Notes: generated by a model not told the origin, from the letters alone. DNA of 64,000 nucleotides from Streptococcus salivarius (GCF_000785515.1 NZ_CP009913.1:1826001-1890000); one strand, 5' to 3'. Positions 36,875 to 45,463 are shown, numbered from the stretch's first letter. Numbers and translations: made by a program.

Positions 36875-37741
36875 TTAAAGGTAGAGGGCTTTGAACAAGT
36901 ATACAGCCAAAATTCCTGCAAGGATTGGAGCTACAACTGGAACCCAAGCATACCACCATTTAGAATCACCTTTGTGCTCACCAAGAACTGATGTTGGCAA
37001 GATGTGGTGAAGAAGACGTGGCATCAAGTCACGGGCTGGGTTAAGGGCTGGTCCTGTAGGTCCACCAAATGAAAGAACCAAGGCACAAACCAAGAAACCA
37101 ACACCGATGTGAGCTACAGCAAGAGATCCATTCGCCATTTGGCCTGTTACAGCTTCTTTATCATACCCATATTGGACTGCTTGTGAGACCAATTTGTGAC
37201 CAAAGTAGTTGTTAGTCAAGGCAAGGGCACCAAAGAAGAGAAGGAATGAACCTGCAAACTCATTGGCAAAACCGTTAGCCCATGCACGATTACGATTTTC
37301 TGGAGTATCATCATGATCGTCAACTGCTGAGATCGTTGAGAAGGTACCAAGAATATTGTTAGGGTTCTCAGTTTGTACATAGTAAGGTTGGTGAACCCAA
37401 ACCACGATAGCTTGACCTACAAAGGCACCAAGAAGTTGTGCAATAAGGTATCCAGGAACACCTACCCATGAGAACAAGCCAGATGCAGCAAGTCCAAGTG
37501 TGAAGGCAGGGTTGATGTGGTTACCAGAAACATCACCAAACATAAGGGCTGGCATCATAACACCAAAACCATAACCAAAGGCGATTACAATCCAACCAGA
37601 TTTGTTACCTTTTGTTCCCTTAAGCTCAACGTTGGCAACAGCACCATTACCAAGTGCTACAAGAAAAGCAGTCGCGATAAACTCAGTGAGGTATTTCAAA
37701 ACCCATTCACTGGTGAACGCTTCTTTTAGAAAATCATTCAT
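36875..37741 (-). CDS. Glycerol facilitator / aquaglyceroporin
   Basis: 288 residues, major intrinsic protein family. The two NPA motifs are GNHINPAFTLGLAASG and GPALNPARDLMPR; six membrane helices and two half-helices are apparent. The aspartate after the second NPAR (NPARD) points to glycerol rather than water selectivity. It lies divergent to pepX, the order known from Lactococcus and S. thermophilus, where this gene is called gla or glpF. Confidence 0.92.
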   Translation of the reverse strand: MNDFLKEAFTSEWVLKYLTEFIATAFLVALGNGAVANVELKGTKGNKSGWIVIAFGYGFGVMMPALMFGDVSGNHINPAFTLGLAASGLFSWVGVPGYLIAQLLGAFVGQAIVVWVHQPYYVQTENPNNILGTFSTISAVDDHDDTPENRNRAWANGFANEFAGSFLLFFGALALTNNYFGHKLVSQAVQYGYDKEAVTGQMANGSLAVAHIGVGFLVCALVLSFGGPTGPALNPARDLMPRLLHHILPTSVLGEHKGDSKWWYAWVPVVAPILAGILAVYLFKALYL

Positions 37742-37776
37742 TTGTCTCTTTATTTCCTTTCGATTTTACAATAATT

Positions 37777-37805
37777 TAGACATCTATCATTTTATCAAGT
37801 ATAAT
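37777..37805 (+). promoter_or_regulatory. pepX promoter
   Basis: TAGACA (37777-37782), 17-bp spacer, TATAAT (37800-37805). An AGACAT/ATGTCT inverted repeat straddles the spacer (37778-37783 and 37804-37809), which could bind a regulator. Confidence 0.7.
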
Positions 37806-37861
37806 GTCTGATGTAAAGATATTTCTGAAATGTTTACGTATTATTTTTGAGGTTTTTGAAT

Positions 37862-40129
37862 ATGAAATTTAATCAGTTTAGTTACATCCCAGTTAGTCCT
37901 GAAATAGCTTGTCAGGAACTTCGTTCTTTAGGATTTGAAGTCTCTCTAGATGCTAGTGCCAAAGCCAATTTTGAGGCCTTTGTTCGCAAGTCCTTCCTCT
38001 TCTTTGAAGACACCGACTTAGCTTTGAAAAATTGGATTGCTGATACAGAGACTGACCTCCTAACCTTCTTCCAATCAGACCGTTCTTTGACTGCTGATGT
38101 CTTTGGTTTGGTGGCTCTTCAAATGCTAGGATTTGTCCCTAATGTAGACTTTACAGATAGTGTTGCTTTCCTAGAGGAAATGGCTTTCCCAATTACTTTT
38201 GATGGTAGCCTTAATAACCTCCATCAATTGCTAGCAACACGCACACAGTCTGGCAATACCTTAATTGATCAGTTAGTAGCTCAGGATTTGATTCCTGTAA
38301 GTAATAACTACGTCTTCTTTAACGGTAAGAGCTTGGCAACATTTGACACTAATCAGCTTCACCGTGAGGTGGTTTATGTTGAAACACCTGTAGATACCGA
38401 TAAAGATGGGCAGTTAGACTTGGTCAAAGTGACTATCTTACGTCCTGATGTGGACTTCCCAGTTCCAGCCATGATGACCGCAAGCCCTTATCAACAAGGG
38501 ACTAATGAGCCTGCTTCAGATAAGCTTACCCACAAGATGGAAGGTGATTTGCTCGTCAAACCAGCAGGTGAAATCTCCCTTAACCAACCAGAAATTAAGA
38601 CACCAGAGGCAGACCTTACGCCTATCAATCCTGTCACGAAGGCTCAGGAGCGTTTTGCTCACACAGATACCTACACGCTTAACGATTACATGTTGGCTCG
38701 TGGTGTGGCTTCTATCTATGTGTCGGGTGTCGGTACCTTCAATTCTGAAGGCTTCATGACCTCTGGAGACTATCAGCAAGTTCTGGCCTATAAAGCTGTC
38801 ATCGACTGGCTCAATGGTCGTGCACGCGCCTTTACTAGCCGTAGTAGACAGCATACCATCATTGCAGATTGGGCATCTGGTAAGGTGACTACTACCGGAC
38901 TTTCATATTTGGGTACCATGTCCAACGCCCTTGCAACAACTGGTGTCGACGGTTTGGAGATGGTTATCGCTGAAGCGGGTATTTCTTCTTGGTACGACTA
39001 CTATCGTGAAAATGGACTCCTCGTCAGTCCTGGAGGATACCCTGGTGAAGATCTCGACACCTTGACCGAATTCACCTATTCTCGTGCCCTATTAGCTGGA
39101 GAATACCTACGCCACCAAAAAGACTACCAAGCCTACCTCAAAGAGCTAAGCACAGCCATTGATCGTAAGCATGGTGATTATAGCCAGTTCTGGCATGACC
39201 GTAACTATGTGCAGTTCGCAGATCGTGTTAAAGCTACTGTTGTCTTTACACATGGTAGCCAAGATTGGAATGTCAAACCGATTAACGTCTATCAAATGTT
39301 CAATGCTCTTCCAGACTCTCTTGAAAAACACCTCTTCTTCCACAATGGTGCCCACGTTTACATGAATGCCTGGCAGTCTATTGACTTCCGGGAAAGTATT
39401 AATGCCTTGATTTGTCAGAAACTCCTTGGTTTGGAGAATGGCTACACACTGCCTACTGTTATCTGGCAAAACAACCAGTCTGAACAGACCTGGGAAGTCC
39501 TCGATAACTTTGGACACGACAATGGTAAAAACATTCAGCTTGGTGAGGCTGAAGCTAGCATCACTAACCATTACGAAGAGGAAAGCTTCACCAAATACGG
39601 TAAAGCATACCAAAGCTTCAAGGATGACCTCTTTGCAGACAAAGCCAACGCCATTACCTTGGACTTTGAACTTGACCAAGATGTCCAAATCAATGGTCGT
39701 GTCCACCTAGAGCTCAAGGTTAAGTCTAACACAAACCGTGGTCTCATTTCGGCCCAATTTCTAGAAATGGGTGACAAGAAGTATCTCGCACCTATTCCCG
39801 CACTCAAACGCATGAATCTAGATAACGGCCGTCTCTTCAAGGAAGAAGCCTTACGTGAATTACCATTCAAGCAGGCAAAATATCGTGTCATTACCAAAGG
39901 ACACCTTAACCTGCAAAATCGCAAGAACCTCCTTAGCATTGAGAATGTCAGTCCAAATGAATGGATGACTATCGGCCTGGACTTGCAACCAACCATCTAC
40001 AAACTCAACAAGGGCGACAAACTCCGACTTGTTCTCTATACCACAGACTTTGAACACACTATTCGTGACAATAGTGACTACGAATTAACCGTGGACCTAA
40101 GCCAAAGTCAGATGACATTGCCTTATTAG
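37862..40129 (+). CDS. pepX: X-prolyl dipeptidyl aminopeptidase
   Basis: 755 residues from ATG 37862 (MKFNQFSYIPVSPE), the family start; a TTG five codons upstream is rejected because GAGG within that stretch is the Shine-Dalgarno. The catalytic serine is in GLSYLGTMS, the histidine in HNGAHVY, and the aspartate in the region THGSQDWNV. It removes X-Pro dipeptides from proline-rich peptides such as casein fragments, in the cytoplasm. A terminator follows. Confidence 0.97.
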   Translation: MKFNQFSYIPVSPEIACQELRSLGFEVSLDASAKANFEAFVRKSFLFFEDTDLALKNWIADTETDLLTFFQSDRSLTADVFGLVALQMLGFVPNVDFTDSVAFLEEMAFPITFDGSLNNLHQLLATRTQSGNTLIDQLVAQDLIPVSNNYVFFNGKSLATFDTNQLHREVVYVETPVDTDKDGQLDLVKVTILRPDVDFPVPAMMTASPYQQGTNEPASDKLTHKMEGDLLVKPAGEISLNQPEIKTPEADLTPINPVTKAQERFAHTDTYTLNDYMLARGVASIYVSGVGTFNSEGFMTSGDYQQVLAYKAVIDWLNGRARAFTSRSRQHTIIADWASGKVTTTGLSYLGTMSNALATTGVDGLEMVIAEAGISSWYDYYRENGLLVSPGGYPGEDLDTLTEFTYSRALLAGEYLRHQKDYQAYLKELSTAIDRKHGDYSQFWHDRNYVQFADRVKATVVFTHGSQDWNVKPINVYQMFNALPDSLEKHLFFHNGAHVYMNAWQSIDFRESINALICQKLLGLENGYTLPTVIWQNNQSEQTWEVLDNFGHDNGKNIQLGEAEASITNHYEEESFTKYGKAYQSFKDDLFADKANAITLDFELDQDVQINGRVHLELKVKSNTNRGLISAQFLEMGDKKYLAPIPALKRMNLDNGRLFKEEALRELPFKQAKYRVITKGHLNLQNRKNLLSIENVSPNEWMTIGLDLQPTIYKLNKGDKLRLVLYTTDFEHTIRDNSDYELTVDLSQSQMTLPY

Positions 40130-40139
40130 TATTTATCGC

Positions 40140-40179
40140 AAAAAATCCCATAGGATGAGAACTCCCATGGGATTTTTTT
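40140..40179. terminator. Terminator of pepX
   Basis: AAAAATCCCAT (40141-40151) pairs with ATGGGATTTTT (40167-40177) around a 15-base loop, with more T following. Confidence 0.85.
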
Positions 40180-40208
40180 ATTGTGTGAAAATAAACAAGA
40201 TTTAATCT

Positions 40209-40589
40209 TCAATTTTTACGATTCATTTTAATGTTATTTAAACAAATGATGTAGCCAAGACAGTGGAACAACACAAAGATATGCCAGAAAAAATAAGGCA
40301 TTAAGCTGTCAGATTTAGTCAACGTATAAAAAAGAAAAATGGCAACTAATAAAATAGAGAACCACAGCGTCTTCTTAACGAATAAAAAGTATTGATGCCA
40401 TATCTCTTTATCACCCAAAGTAACTTTAGATTTTTTACTTAGGAAAAGATGCATCAAAATCTCTGCTAGACTGCTAAGTACTGTTAAAACCAGAATCTTA
40501 CTAAGAGGAATACCTAAAAAGAATCCCATCCACTCAATAAGCAATTGGGACAAAACAATGGCCGTAAGGGCACGTAGATTTTTTGACAT
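40209..40589 (-). CDS. Small membrane protein (126 aa) at the end of the bacteriocin island
   Basis: Four hydrophobic segments (ALTAIVLSQLLIEWMGFFLG, ILVLTVLSSLAEIL, LWFSILLVAIFLFY, PYFFWHIFVLFHCLGYIICL) with short basic loops. A GAGGT Shine-Dalgarno lies about 10 bases before the ATG. It lies on the strand of the Blp-box operon and may be its last gene, 125 bp after the previous stop. Possibly an immunity or accessory protein; no family recognised. Confidence 0.65.
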   Translation of the reverse strand: MSKNLRALTAIVLSQLLIEWMGFFLGIPLSKILVLTVLSSLAEILMHLFLSKKSKVTLGDKEIWHQYFLFVKKTLWFSILLVAIFLFYTLTKSDSLMPYFFWHIFVLFHCLGYIICLNNIKMNRKN

Positions 40590-40713
40590 AAAACTTAAAC
40601 CTCACACTTCTCTCAAACAGAAAGTTTTTACAATACCTAGAAAGTTACCAAAGCATAGATAAGCACTTACAGCCTCGCTATTTTTATAGGCGTGTCTATC
40701 ATAAACTGCCATT

Positions 40714-41130
40714 CTAACCTCGTTCACTTTGTTTAATGATTTTAAGCACTCTAGGTGTCAGAAAAACTAGTAAACAAATATCCAAAACAATCACAACAAT
40801 AATGATTAGACGCCATTCGGCATCTCTCACCGTCAGCAAACGATAAATACCAGCTAAAATAATAGCCAAATGCGCCAAGCCCATACCAGCGTAAATTTGT
40901 TTAAGAGTAAACTGTCGTTCTTCAAGTGGACGACGGTCAAGCTCTCGCTTAATCAACAGGGGCAACACAAGTAAAAAGATTGATAGCAATACTAAAGGCA
41001 GCCAAAATAAGAAAGAAGAACCATTATATAATAATTCTAAACCAATATTTCCACCTATCAAACCAAAGGCAACAACCATGAGTCGTAAATAACGTAACGT
41101 TCCTGAACGAAGTCGGTTAAGATAAGGTAT
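40714..41130 (-). pseudogene. Four-helix membrane protein gene with ATA in place of its start codon
   Basis: AAAGGAG sits 6 bases before an ATA at 41130 that opens an uninterrupted frame (xPYLNRLRSGTLRYLRLMVVAFGL). The first in-frame ATG is 17 codons later (41079) and has no Shine-Dalgarno. The N terminus read from the ATA resembles that of the related protein at 44938-45339 (MKLKNVSSRVLRFSRVVTAV), so the ATA is probably a mutated ATG. From ATG 41079 it would be 121 residues with four helices. Possibly a bacteriocin immunity or accessory protein, now poorly or not expressed, unless AUA initiation occurs. Confidence 0.6.
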
Positions 41131-41296
41131 CGCACTCTCCTTTCATCACAATCACTTGTCCGCTTGGCATAATCATAACTAGGACTTAAGGATCTTTCTC
41201 TGCTCCTCAACAGATTGGAAAAGAACCTTTTTGCCCCATCTTCCTTTTCTCACTGGACAACTCAACCTTAAAACCAAGAAATCCTCCCTAATGACA

Positions 41297-41593
41297 TCAA
41301 TAGCCATAACGAATCGCTAGCAATTTTCGCAACTCTGCTATTCGCTCCTCGATAAAGGGAGACAAGGTCAGCTGGTCTTTTCTGACCACTTCGGATATTT
41401 CCAGTGACATCCTGCTTAAGATATAGGGAGTGGCTGAACGAGAGTCTGCAAGTTCCGTTCGGTAGGAGTGCAGGACCTGCTTCAAATCAGCATAATCTGA
41501 CTTATCTCCAATAGTTTCAATTACTTCATCGATGATAGCTACTGCTTGTTCTCGTCTCTCTTTGCCTCCTGCAAACCATTTAAGTCCTGTCAT
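41297..41593 (-). CDS. Bacteriocin immunity protein, enterocin-A-immunity type
   Basis: 98 residues from ATG 41593 (MTGLKWFAGGKERREQAV), preceded by TAAGGAGG; a longer frame upstream lacks a ribosome site. It is a soluble four-helix-bundle type with the family pattern LKQVLHSYRTELADSRSATPYILSRMSLEIS. Such proteins protect the producer from class II bacteriocins that act through the mannose PTS. First gene of an operon driven by a Blp-type box at 41675-41707. No matching bacteriocin gene is in its own operon. Confidence 0.85.
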   Translation of the reverse strand: MTGLKWFAGGKERREQAVAIIDEVIETIGDKSDYADLKQVLHSYRTELADSRSATPYILSRMSLEISEVVRKDQLTLSPFIEERIAELRKLLAIRYGY

Positions 41594-41641
41594 TAAGAAA
41601 ACCTCCTTATTTCTTTCAACTAATTTTTCAATCACATCTTT

Positions 41642-41707
41642 AGTATAGCACTCTGATAGTCATTTAAAAGCCAGCGTCCCAAAAAGTGGCTATATGTCCC
41701 GAGTAGT
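41642..41707 (-). promoter_or_regulatory. Blp-type regulated promoter, copy 1
   Basis: On the minus strand two 13-bp direct repeats, ACTACTCGGGACA (41707-41695) and ACTTTTTGGGACG (41687-41675), 20 bp apart start to start, then 27 bp to an extended -10 TGC-TATACT (41647-41642). A 29-bp core is identical with copy 2 at 42610. The spacing is that of LytTR regulators such as BlpR. Confidence 0.82.
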
Positions 41708-41744
41708 AAAAAAAAAGACTGAATATCATTTTTGATTCAGTCCA
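41708..41744 (-). terminator. Terminator of the bacteriocin operon upstream
   Basis: On the minus strand GACTGAAT and ATTCAGTC (41742-41735 and 41724-41717) form an 8-bp stem followed by nine T. It separates two consecutive Blp-type operons and directly precedes the second operator. Confidence 0.85.
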
Positions 41745-41766
41745 TGTCTTATTGAAAAAGCTTTAA

Positions 41767-41922
41767 CTAATTCTTTCTATACTGCCTATAGACTCCAAAT
41801 AAAAAGAAAAAGAATCCTATTGATGCTAACAAAAGTTGATAGATATTTCCTGATGACAATAGTACTTTGCTATATAAATATATCATCGCAATAGTCGAAA
41901 AAATGATTAGGTATTTCTTCAT
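41767..41922 (-). CDS. 51-residue membrane peptide in the Blp-type operon
   Basis: Begins MKKYLIIFSTIAMIYLY and ends FGVYRQYRKN; two hydrophobic helices and a basic tail. TAGGTGA lies 5 bases before the ATG. It follows the frameshifted membrane-protein gene by 52 bp and is the last gene before the terminator. No leader, so not a bacteriocin precursor; most likely an immunity or accessory peptide. Confidence 0.65.
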   Translation of the reverse strand: MKKYLIIFSTIAMIYLYSKVLLSSGNIYQLLLASIGFFFFLFGVYRQYRKN

Positions 41923-41974
41923 TTGTATCACCTAGCTTATACTCCTTATTTTGTCAATTACTTACTTCTCTATA

Positions 41975-42356
41975 TTATGGTTGATATACTTGATGCCCCA
42001 TAAAAATAGTACGAAACCCAATAATGAAAAAAAAACCTACAAATATAGCGATAACTTTTTGATAATAGAAATCTGTTGTCAAAAAACGAAGGCAACTAAG
42101 TGTCAGTAACAAGAAACAAGCTAGGGAAGCTTTTAATTGATTTAACACAGTTGGTTCTTCTCTTCTTGTCATTATTTTTCGAATGAGCAATATATCAACC
42201 ACAACCACTAAGAGGGCTGCTACGATGTAGACCAATTGGAATACGGATGATAAGTTATGAAGTAATTGACTAAAAAAAAAGTACCAGTAAGGATATGCTA
42301 ACTACTTGGGCAATGACAAATAGCACTATATCCCTTTTTGAAACTCTATGTGTCAT
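41975..42356 (-). pseudogene. Four-helix membrane protein gene split by a T9 tract (+1 frameshift)
   Basis: A frame with AGGAG and ATG 42356 (MTHRVSKRDIVLFVIAQ) stops after 28 codons at TAG 42270, immediately after nine T (42280-42272). Dropping one T joins it to the frame that runs on to 41975 (SQLLHNLSSVFQLVYIVAALL), giving one 126-residue protein with four helices, similar in size and layout to the proteins at 40714 and 44938. So it is a frameshifted gene, or one expressed by slippage on the T run. A TTG at 42235 could start the 3' part but has no ribosome site. Confidence 0.7.
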
Positions 42357-42367
42357 TGTTGTTCTCC

Positions 42368-42526
42368 TTAACAGCCAAGTAAGGCTACTCCACCTCCAAT
42401 AGTTGCACCTACGGCGACAGAGGCCCCACACATTCCCCATCGTTCCCAATTGACTCGTCCTCCTTCAACACTAGCAAGTGTTTCAAGGTCGAGGGTGTTA
42501 AAGTTTTCAATTGTTTGAGTTCCCAT
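42368..42526 (-). CDS. Class II bacteriocin precursor, double-glycine leader (52 aa)
   Basis: The leader is 23 residues, MGTQTIENFNTLDLETLASV then EGG; cleavage leaves a 29-residue peptide beginning RVNWERWGMCG and ending GGGVALLGC, with cysteines at mature positions 10 and 29 and small-residue GXXXG-like motifs. It resembles short Blp two-peptide components. TAGGAGG precedes the ATG. It is the first gene of an operon with a Blp-type box; the two following genes encode small membrane proteins. Export needs a C39-peptidase ABC transporter that is not in this window. Confidence 0.85.
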   Translation of the reverse strand: MGTQTIENFNTLDLETLASVEGGRVNWERWGMCGASVAVGATIGGGVALLGC

Positions 42527-42576
42527 GGCAACTACCTCCTAAAATTTTTATCGTGTGATCTCTCAATCACATCTTC

Positions 42577-42642
42577 AGTATAGCATTCAAGTGTCTCTAT
42601 CAGAGCTAGCGTCCCAAAAAGTGGCTATATGTCCCGAATGGT
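42577..42642 (-). promoter_or_regulatory. Blp-type regulated promoter, copy 2
   Basis: On the minus strand repeats ACCATTCGGGACA (42642-42630) and ACTTTTTGGGACG (42622-42610), 27 bp, then extended -10 TGC-TATACT (42582-42577). Spacing equals copy 1. It drives the bacteriocin gene at 42526 and lies head to head with the regulator gene at 42780. Confidence 0.85.
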
Positions 42643-42692
42643 AAATTCATACTATAAATATCACATGATATTTTAATCTTCTTTTCATCTAA

Positions 42693-42722
42693 TTGTATAA
42701 CTAAGTCATATTATGATATAAT
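42693..42722 (+). promoter_or_regulatory. Promoter of the response-regulator gene
   Basis: TTGTAT (42693-42698), 18-bp spacer, TATAAT (42717-42722) with TGA upstream. It has no Blp repeats, so expression may be constitutive. Confidence 0.6.
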
Positions 42723-42779
42723 ATTACATATTTATGAGTATAAAAACAACAGCATACAAAAATTTGGAGGGAACTACAA

Positions 42780-43520
42780 TTGGATATATATATCTTAGAG
42801 GACAATCTCATTCAACAAGGACGACTGGAGATGGTATTGTCTCAAGAGTTAAAAAAATACAATAAAGACTTATCTATTGTACACACCTTTGATAAGCCTC
42901 AGCAATTTATAGAAGCGATTGATTCAACAACTTCTAACCAGCTCTTTTTTCTTGATATCGAAATTAAGGGAGAAAAATTAAAAGGGCTCGATATTGCTAA
43001 AATCATTAGGGAAAAAAATCCCTACGCTACTATTATCTTTGTCACTACCCACTCAGAGTTTATGCCACTAGTTTTTGATTACCAAGTATCTGCCCTAGAC
43101 TATATTGATAAAAGTCTCTCTGAAATAGAATTTAGGAAAAAGATAACCAGAGCTTTAGCTATAACTATGAAACCACTTGGAATAGAGAATGACGAGATTT
43201 TTGATTTTCAAACACAACATACAGCTATTCGCATACCTTTAAACCAAGTTATCTATATTGAAACTTCTCCGCAAAAGCATTATGTGATACTCCATGGTAC
43301 AAACAATCAAATGACCTTTCGTGCAAATCTAAAGGACCTTGAAAAAGCTAGTCCTTCACTCGTATCTTGCCATCGTTCGTATCTCATTAACCCTAACAAC
43401 ATTATAAGAATCAACAAATTAAAACGTGAAGTCGAAATGACTGATGGTAGTATCTGTCCTTTTTCACGTACCAAAGCTAAAATGCTGATGGATACTTTTA
43501 AAAGAAGGAACCTTCAATGA
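42780..43520 (+). CDS. blpR: LytTR response regulator, BlpR-like
   Basis: 246 residues, TTG start (read MDIYILEDN) with GGAGGG ahead. The receiver domain (1-125) has E7, D8 and phospho-acceptor D59 in LFFLDIEIKG; the LytTR DNA-binding domain (about 145-245) includes YIETSPQKHYVILHG and SLVSCHRSYLINPNNI. It belongs to the AgrA/ComE/BlpR class that binds paired direct repeats 20-22 bp apart, exactly the architecture of the two boxes at 41675 and 42610. It overlaps the kinase gene by 4 bases. Clear regulator of this island by position. Confidence 0.88.
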   Translation: MDIYILEDNLIQQGRLEMVLSQELKKYNKDLSIVHTFDKPQQFIEAIDSTTSNQLFFLDIEIKGEKLKGLDIAKIIREKNPYATIIFVTTHSEFMPLVFDYQVSALDYIDKSLSEIEFRKKITRALAITMKPLGIENDEIFDFQTQHTAIRIPLNQVIYIETSPQKHYVILHGTNNQMTFRANLKDLEKASPSLVSCHRSYLINPNNIIRINKLKREVEMTDGSICPFSRTKAKMLMDTFKRRNLQ

Positions 43521-44851
43521 TTATTTTTTTATTTTTGCTTACTGTTGTCTCTGAATGTTTCAATATTTGCCTGTTTCTTTACTTAATAAACAAAAGAGTT
43601 TCAATTAGGCATTTTCTTATTATCTTATTTTGTCGCATAGCATATACCAAAATATGTAACAGTCTATCCTGGAAATTCTTATTCTACTTTAACGAAGAAA
43701 TATTCTATCTTTTATTATCTTTTTTTATATCACGAAAGCCCTACTTACAATCAAAGCTTAAAATATTCAATGCTCTTTTCCCCACAACTCTTAATAATAT
43801 CAGTTTTAGAGTAATCATTTTCTTTATATTTCCTTTGTTTGGAATCAGTGTTGAAACAATAAAAGTTAATTATCTTATAGCTGTCTCATCTTCTTTCCTA
43901 ACTATTTTACTATCCTTTCTTTTAATAAAATTATTCAAGGAAAGCTTTGGAGTTATACAGAAAAGACGATTAGCCCCTCTCATATCAAAGAGTATCATTA
44001 TTGCTGATATCATTATGATTGCTTATACATTTACCCAGCAATATCTCGTCTACCTCGAAAACACTACTCATACATCCACTCTGATAATCAGGAAGTTAAT
44101 TGTGGTTATTTATCTAGTCTTGTTCTTTATCATGCTTATCTTCTTAGATAGAAATATCCGAGCAACAATACAAAGTCAGTTGGACTTTCAAAAAGATATT
44201 CAACTATCGCATCTTAAGAATTATAACAAACAGATTGAAAACCTCTATCAGTCGGTTCGAAGTTTTCGTCATGATTATGCCAATATTTTAACAACACTCA
44301 AACTTGGTATCGAACAAAATGATATGGCTATTGTGAAAGAAGTCTACGACTCAGTTCTAAAAGATTCCGATAAGCATTTAAAATCGAAAACATTTGATTT
44401 AACTCGCTTAATAAACATAGGAGATAACACTATTAAAAGCCTACTTGCATCTAAGTTCCTAGAGGCAGAAGAAAATAACATTGATGTCTCTCTAGATATT
44501 CCTGAAACTATCAAACTTGAGGGTATGGAGATGGTCGATTTTATTACTGTCATATCTATCTTTCTAGACAATGCGATGGAAGCATCGATTCAGTCTGACA
44601 TACCAAAAATGCATATTGGCTACTTCAACCATGGTAATAAACAGCTCTTTATTGTCCAAAACTCGACCCGGGAAGAATTCATTTCGATTACCTCACTTTT
44701 TGAGAGAGGTGTCTCAAGTAAAGAAGGTAATCGAGGTATAGGTTTGGCCAACGTTAGGAATATCCTAGACAACTATCAAAATATTTCTTTAAAAACTGAA
44801 AGTATGACTTTTGCATTTACACAGGAACTTAATATATCGAAAAAAGCTTGA
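43517..44851 (+). CDS. blpH: HPK10-type sensor histidine kinase, BlpH-like
   Basis: 444 residues. Six to seven membrane helices in the first 215 residues form a peptide-pheromone sensor. H252 in SFRHDYANILTTL is the autophosphorylation site; ATP-binding motifs are FLDNAMEAS (N box) and GNRGIGLANVRNIL (G box). It phosphorylates the LytTR regulator encoded directly before it. No gene for a cognate pheromone precursor (blpC/comC-like) lies on either side, so the signal is encoded elsewhere, lost, or one of the bacteriocins. Confidence 0.87.
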   Translation: MIIFLFLLTVVSECFNICLFLYLINKRVSIRHFLIILFCRIAYTKICNSLSWKFLFYFNEEIFYLLLSFFISRKPYLQSKLKIFNALFPTTLNNISFRVIIFFIFPLFGISVETIKVNYLIAVSSSFLTILLSFLLIKLFKESFGVIQKRRLAPLISKSIIIADIIMIAYTFTQQYLVYLENTTHTSTLIIRKLIVVIYLVLFFIMLIFLDRNIRATIQSQLDFQKDIQLSHLKNYNKQIENLYQSVRSFRHDYANILTTLKLGIEQNDMAIVKEVYDSVLKDSDKHLKSKTFDLTRLINIGDNTIKSLLASKFLEAEENNIDVSLDIPETIKLEGMEMVDFITVISIFLDNAMEASIQSDIPKMHIGYFNHGNKQLFIVQNSTREEFISITSLFERGVSSKEGNRGIGLANVRNILDNYQNISLKTESMTFAFTQELNISKKA

Positions 44852-44872
44852 CTAGTTTCAAGCTTTTTCTGT
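44841..44872 (+). terminator. Terminator of the two-component operon
   Basis: AAAAAGCTTGA (44841-44851) pairs with TCAAGCTTTTT (44858-44868); the kinase stop codon lies in the stem. Confidence 0.85.
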
Positions 44873-44937
44873 TGCTCCATCTTACTATTTATGAAAGTAT
44901 CTTCTAGATTACCTACAGAATAATCAAGTAAAATCAT

Positions 44938-45339
44938 TTATTGTTTAAAATAGTTTTTGACTTGCAAGTAAGCTAGAAAATCACAGAGGATTAACAAAAG
45001 CATTAATACGGCTAGTACTATACGGTCTGTGGTATCACTGAATGTTAGTAATGTGTAAAACTCTACACAAAGCACTAGCAATGAGATGACAAGAAAGACA
45101 ATGAAAGACTGCCGTATTGTTAACGGATTTACTGAATCTGGACGCTTCTTAAGCATACGGCAGAGCAGACCATTTACAAAAATAACTACTAAAGCTAGTG
45201 CTCCGACTGCTAACCAAATCTCTGGAGAGGTCTTGCTTTTGTAGAGAGAAATACTGGTACTTATAAGGAAAACTGCCAGTACAGCAGTGACGACCCTAGA
45301 AAATCGCAATACTCTTGAACTAACATTCTTTAACTTCAT
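44938..45339 (-). CDS. Four-helix membrane protein (133 aa), bacteriocin-island family
   Basis: Two pairs of hydrophobic helices: VVTAVLAVFLISTSISLY and IWLAVGALALVVIFVNGLL, then SFIVFLVISLLVLCVEFYTLL and IVLAVLMLLLILCDFLAYL. It has the size and layout of the damaged proteins at 40714 and 41975, so this is the intact copy of a local family. TAGGTG lies 9 bases before the ATG. Probable last gene of the operon led by the ComR-type box at 45912. Likely immunity or accessory role. Confidence 0.65.
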   Translation of the reverse strand: MKLKNVSSRVLRFSRVVTAVLAVFLISTSISLYKSKTSPEIWLAVGALALVVIFVNGLLCRMLKKRPDSVNPLTIRQSFIVFLVISLLVLCVEFYTLLTFSDTTDRIVLAVLMLLLILCDFLAYLQVKNYFKQ

Positions 45340-45463
45340 GATAAAACACCTAAATTATGAATAACCTCAGTCAGTCTTGTAAACTGAATAAGCTATTACA
45401 TTTAACTCTATTCCTTTCTGTATTTTTTATACTGCTGTAAGATCTCAAAAAAGACCTTAGCGA

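Noticed and set aside
39146..39706. Open frame of 186 codons antisense to pepX
   Set aside because: Opposite strand of a well-conserved gene; codon composition is the mirror of pepX.
41179..41277. 32-codon minus-strand frame with TTG start after GGGAGG
   Set aside because: Good ribosome site but the peptide has no leader, helix or family; it may be a remnant. Too weak to annotate.
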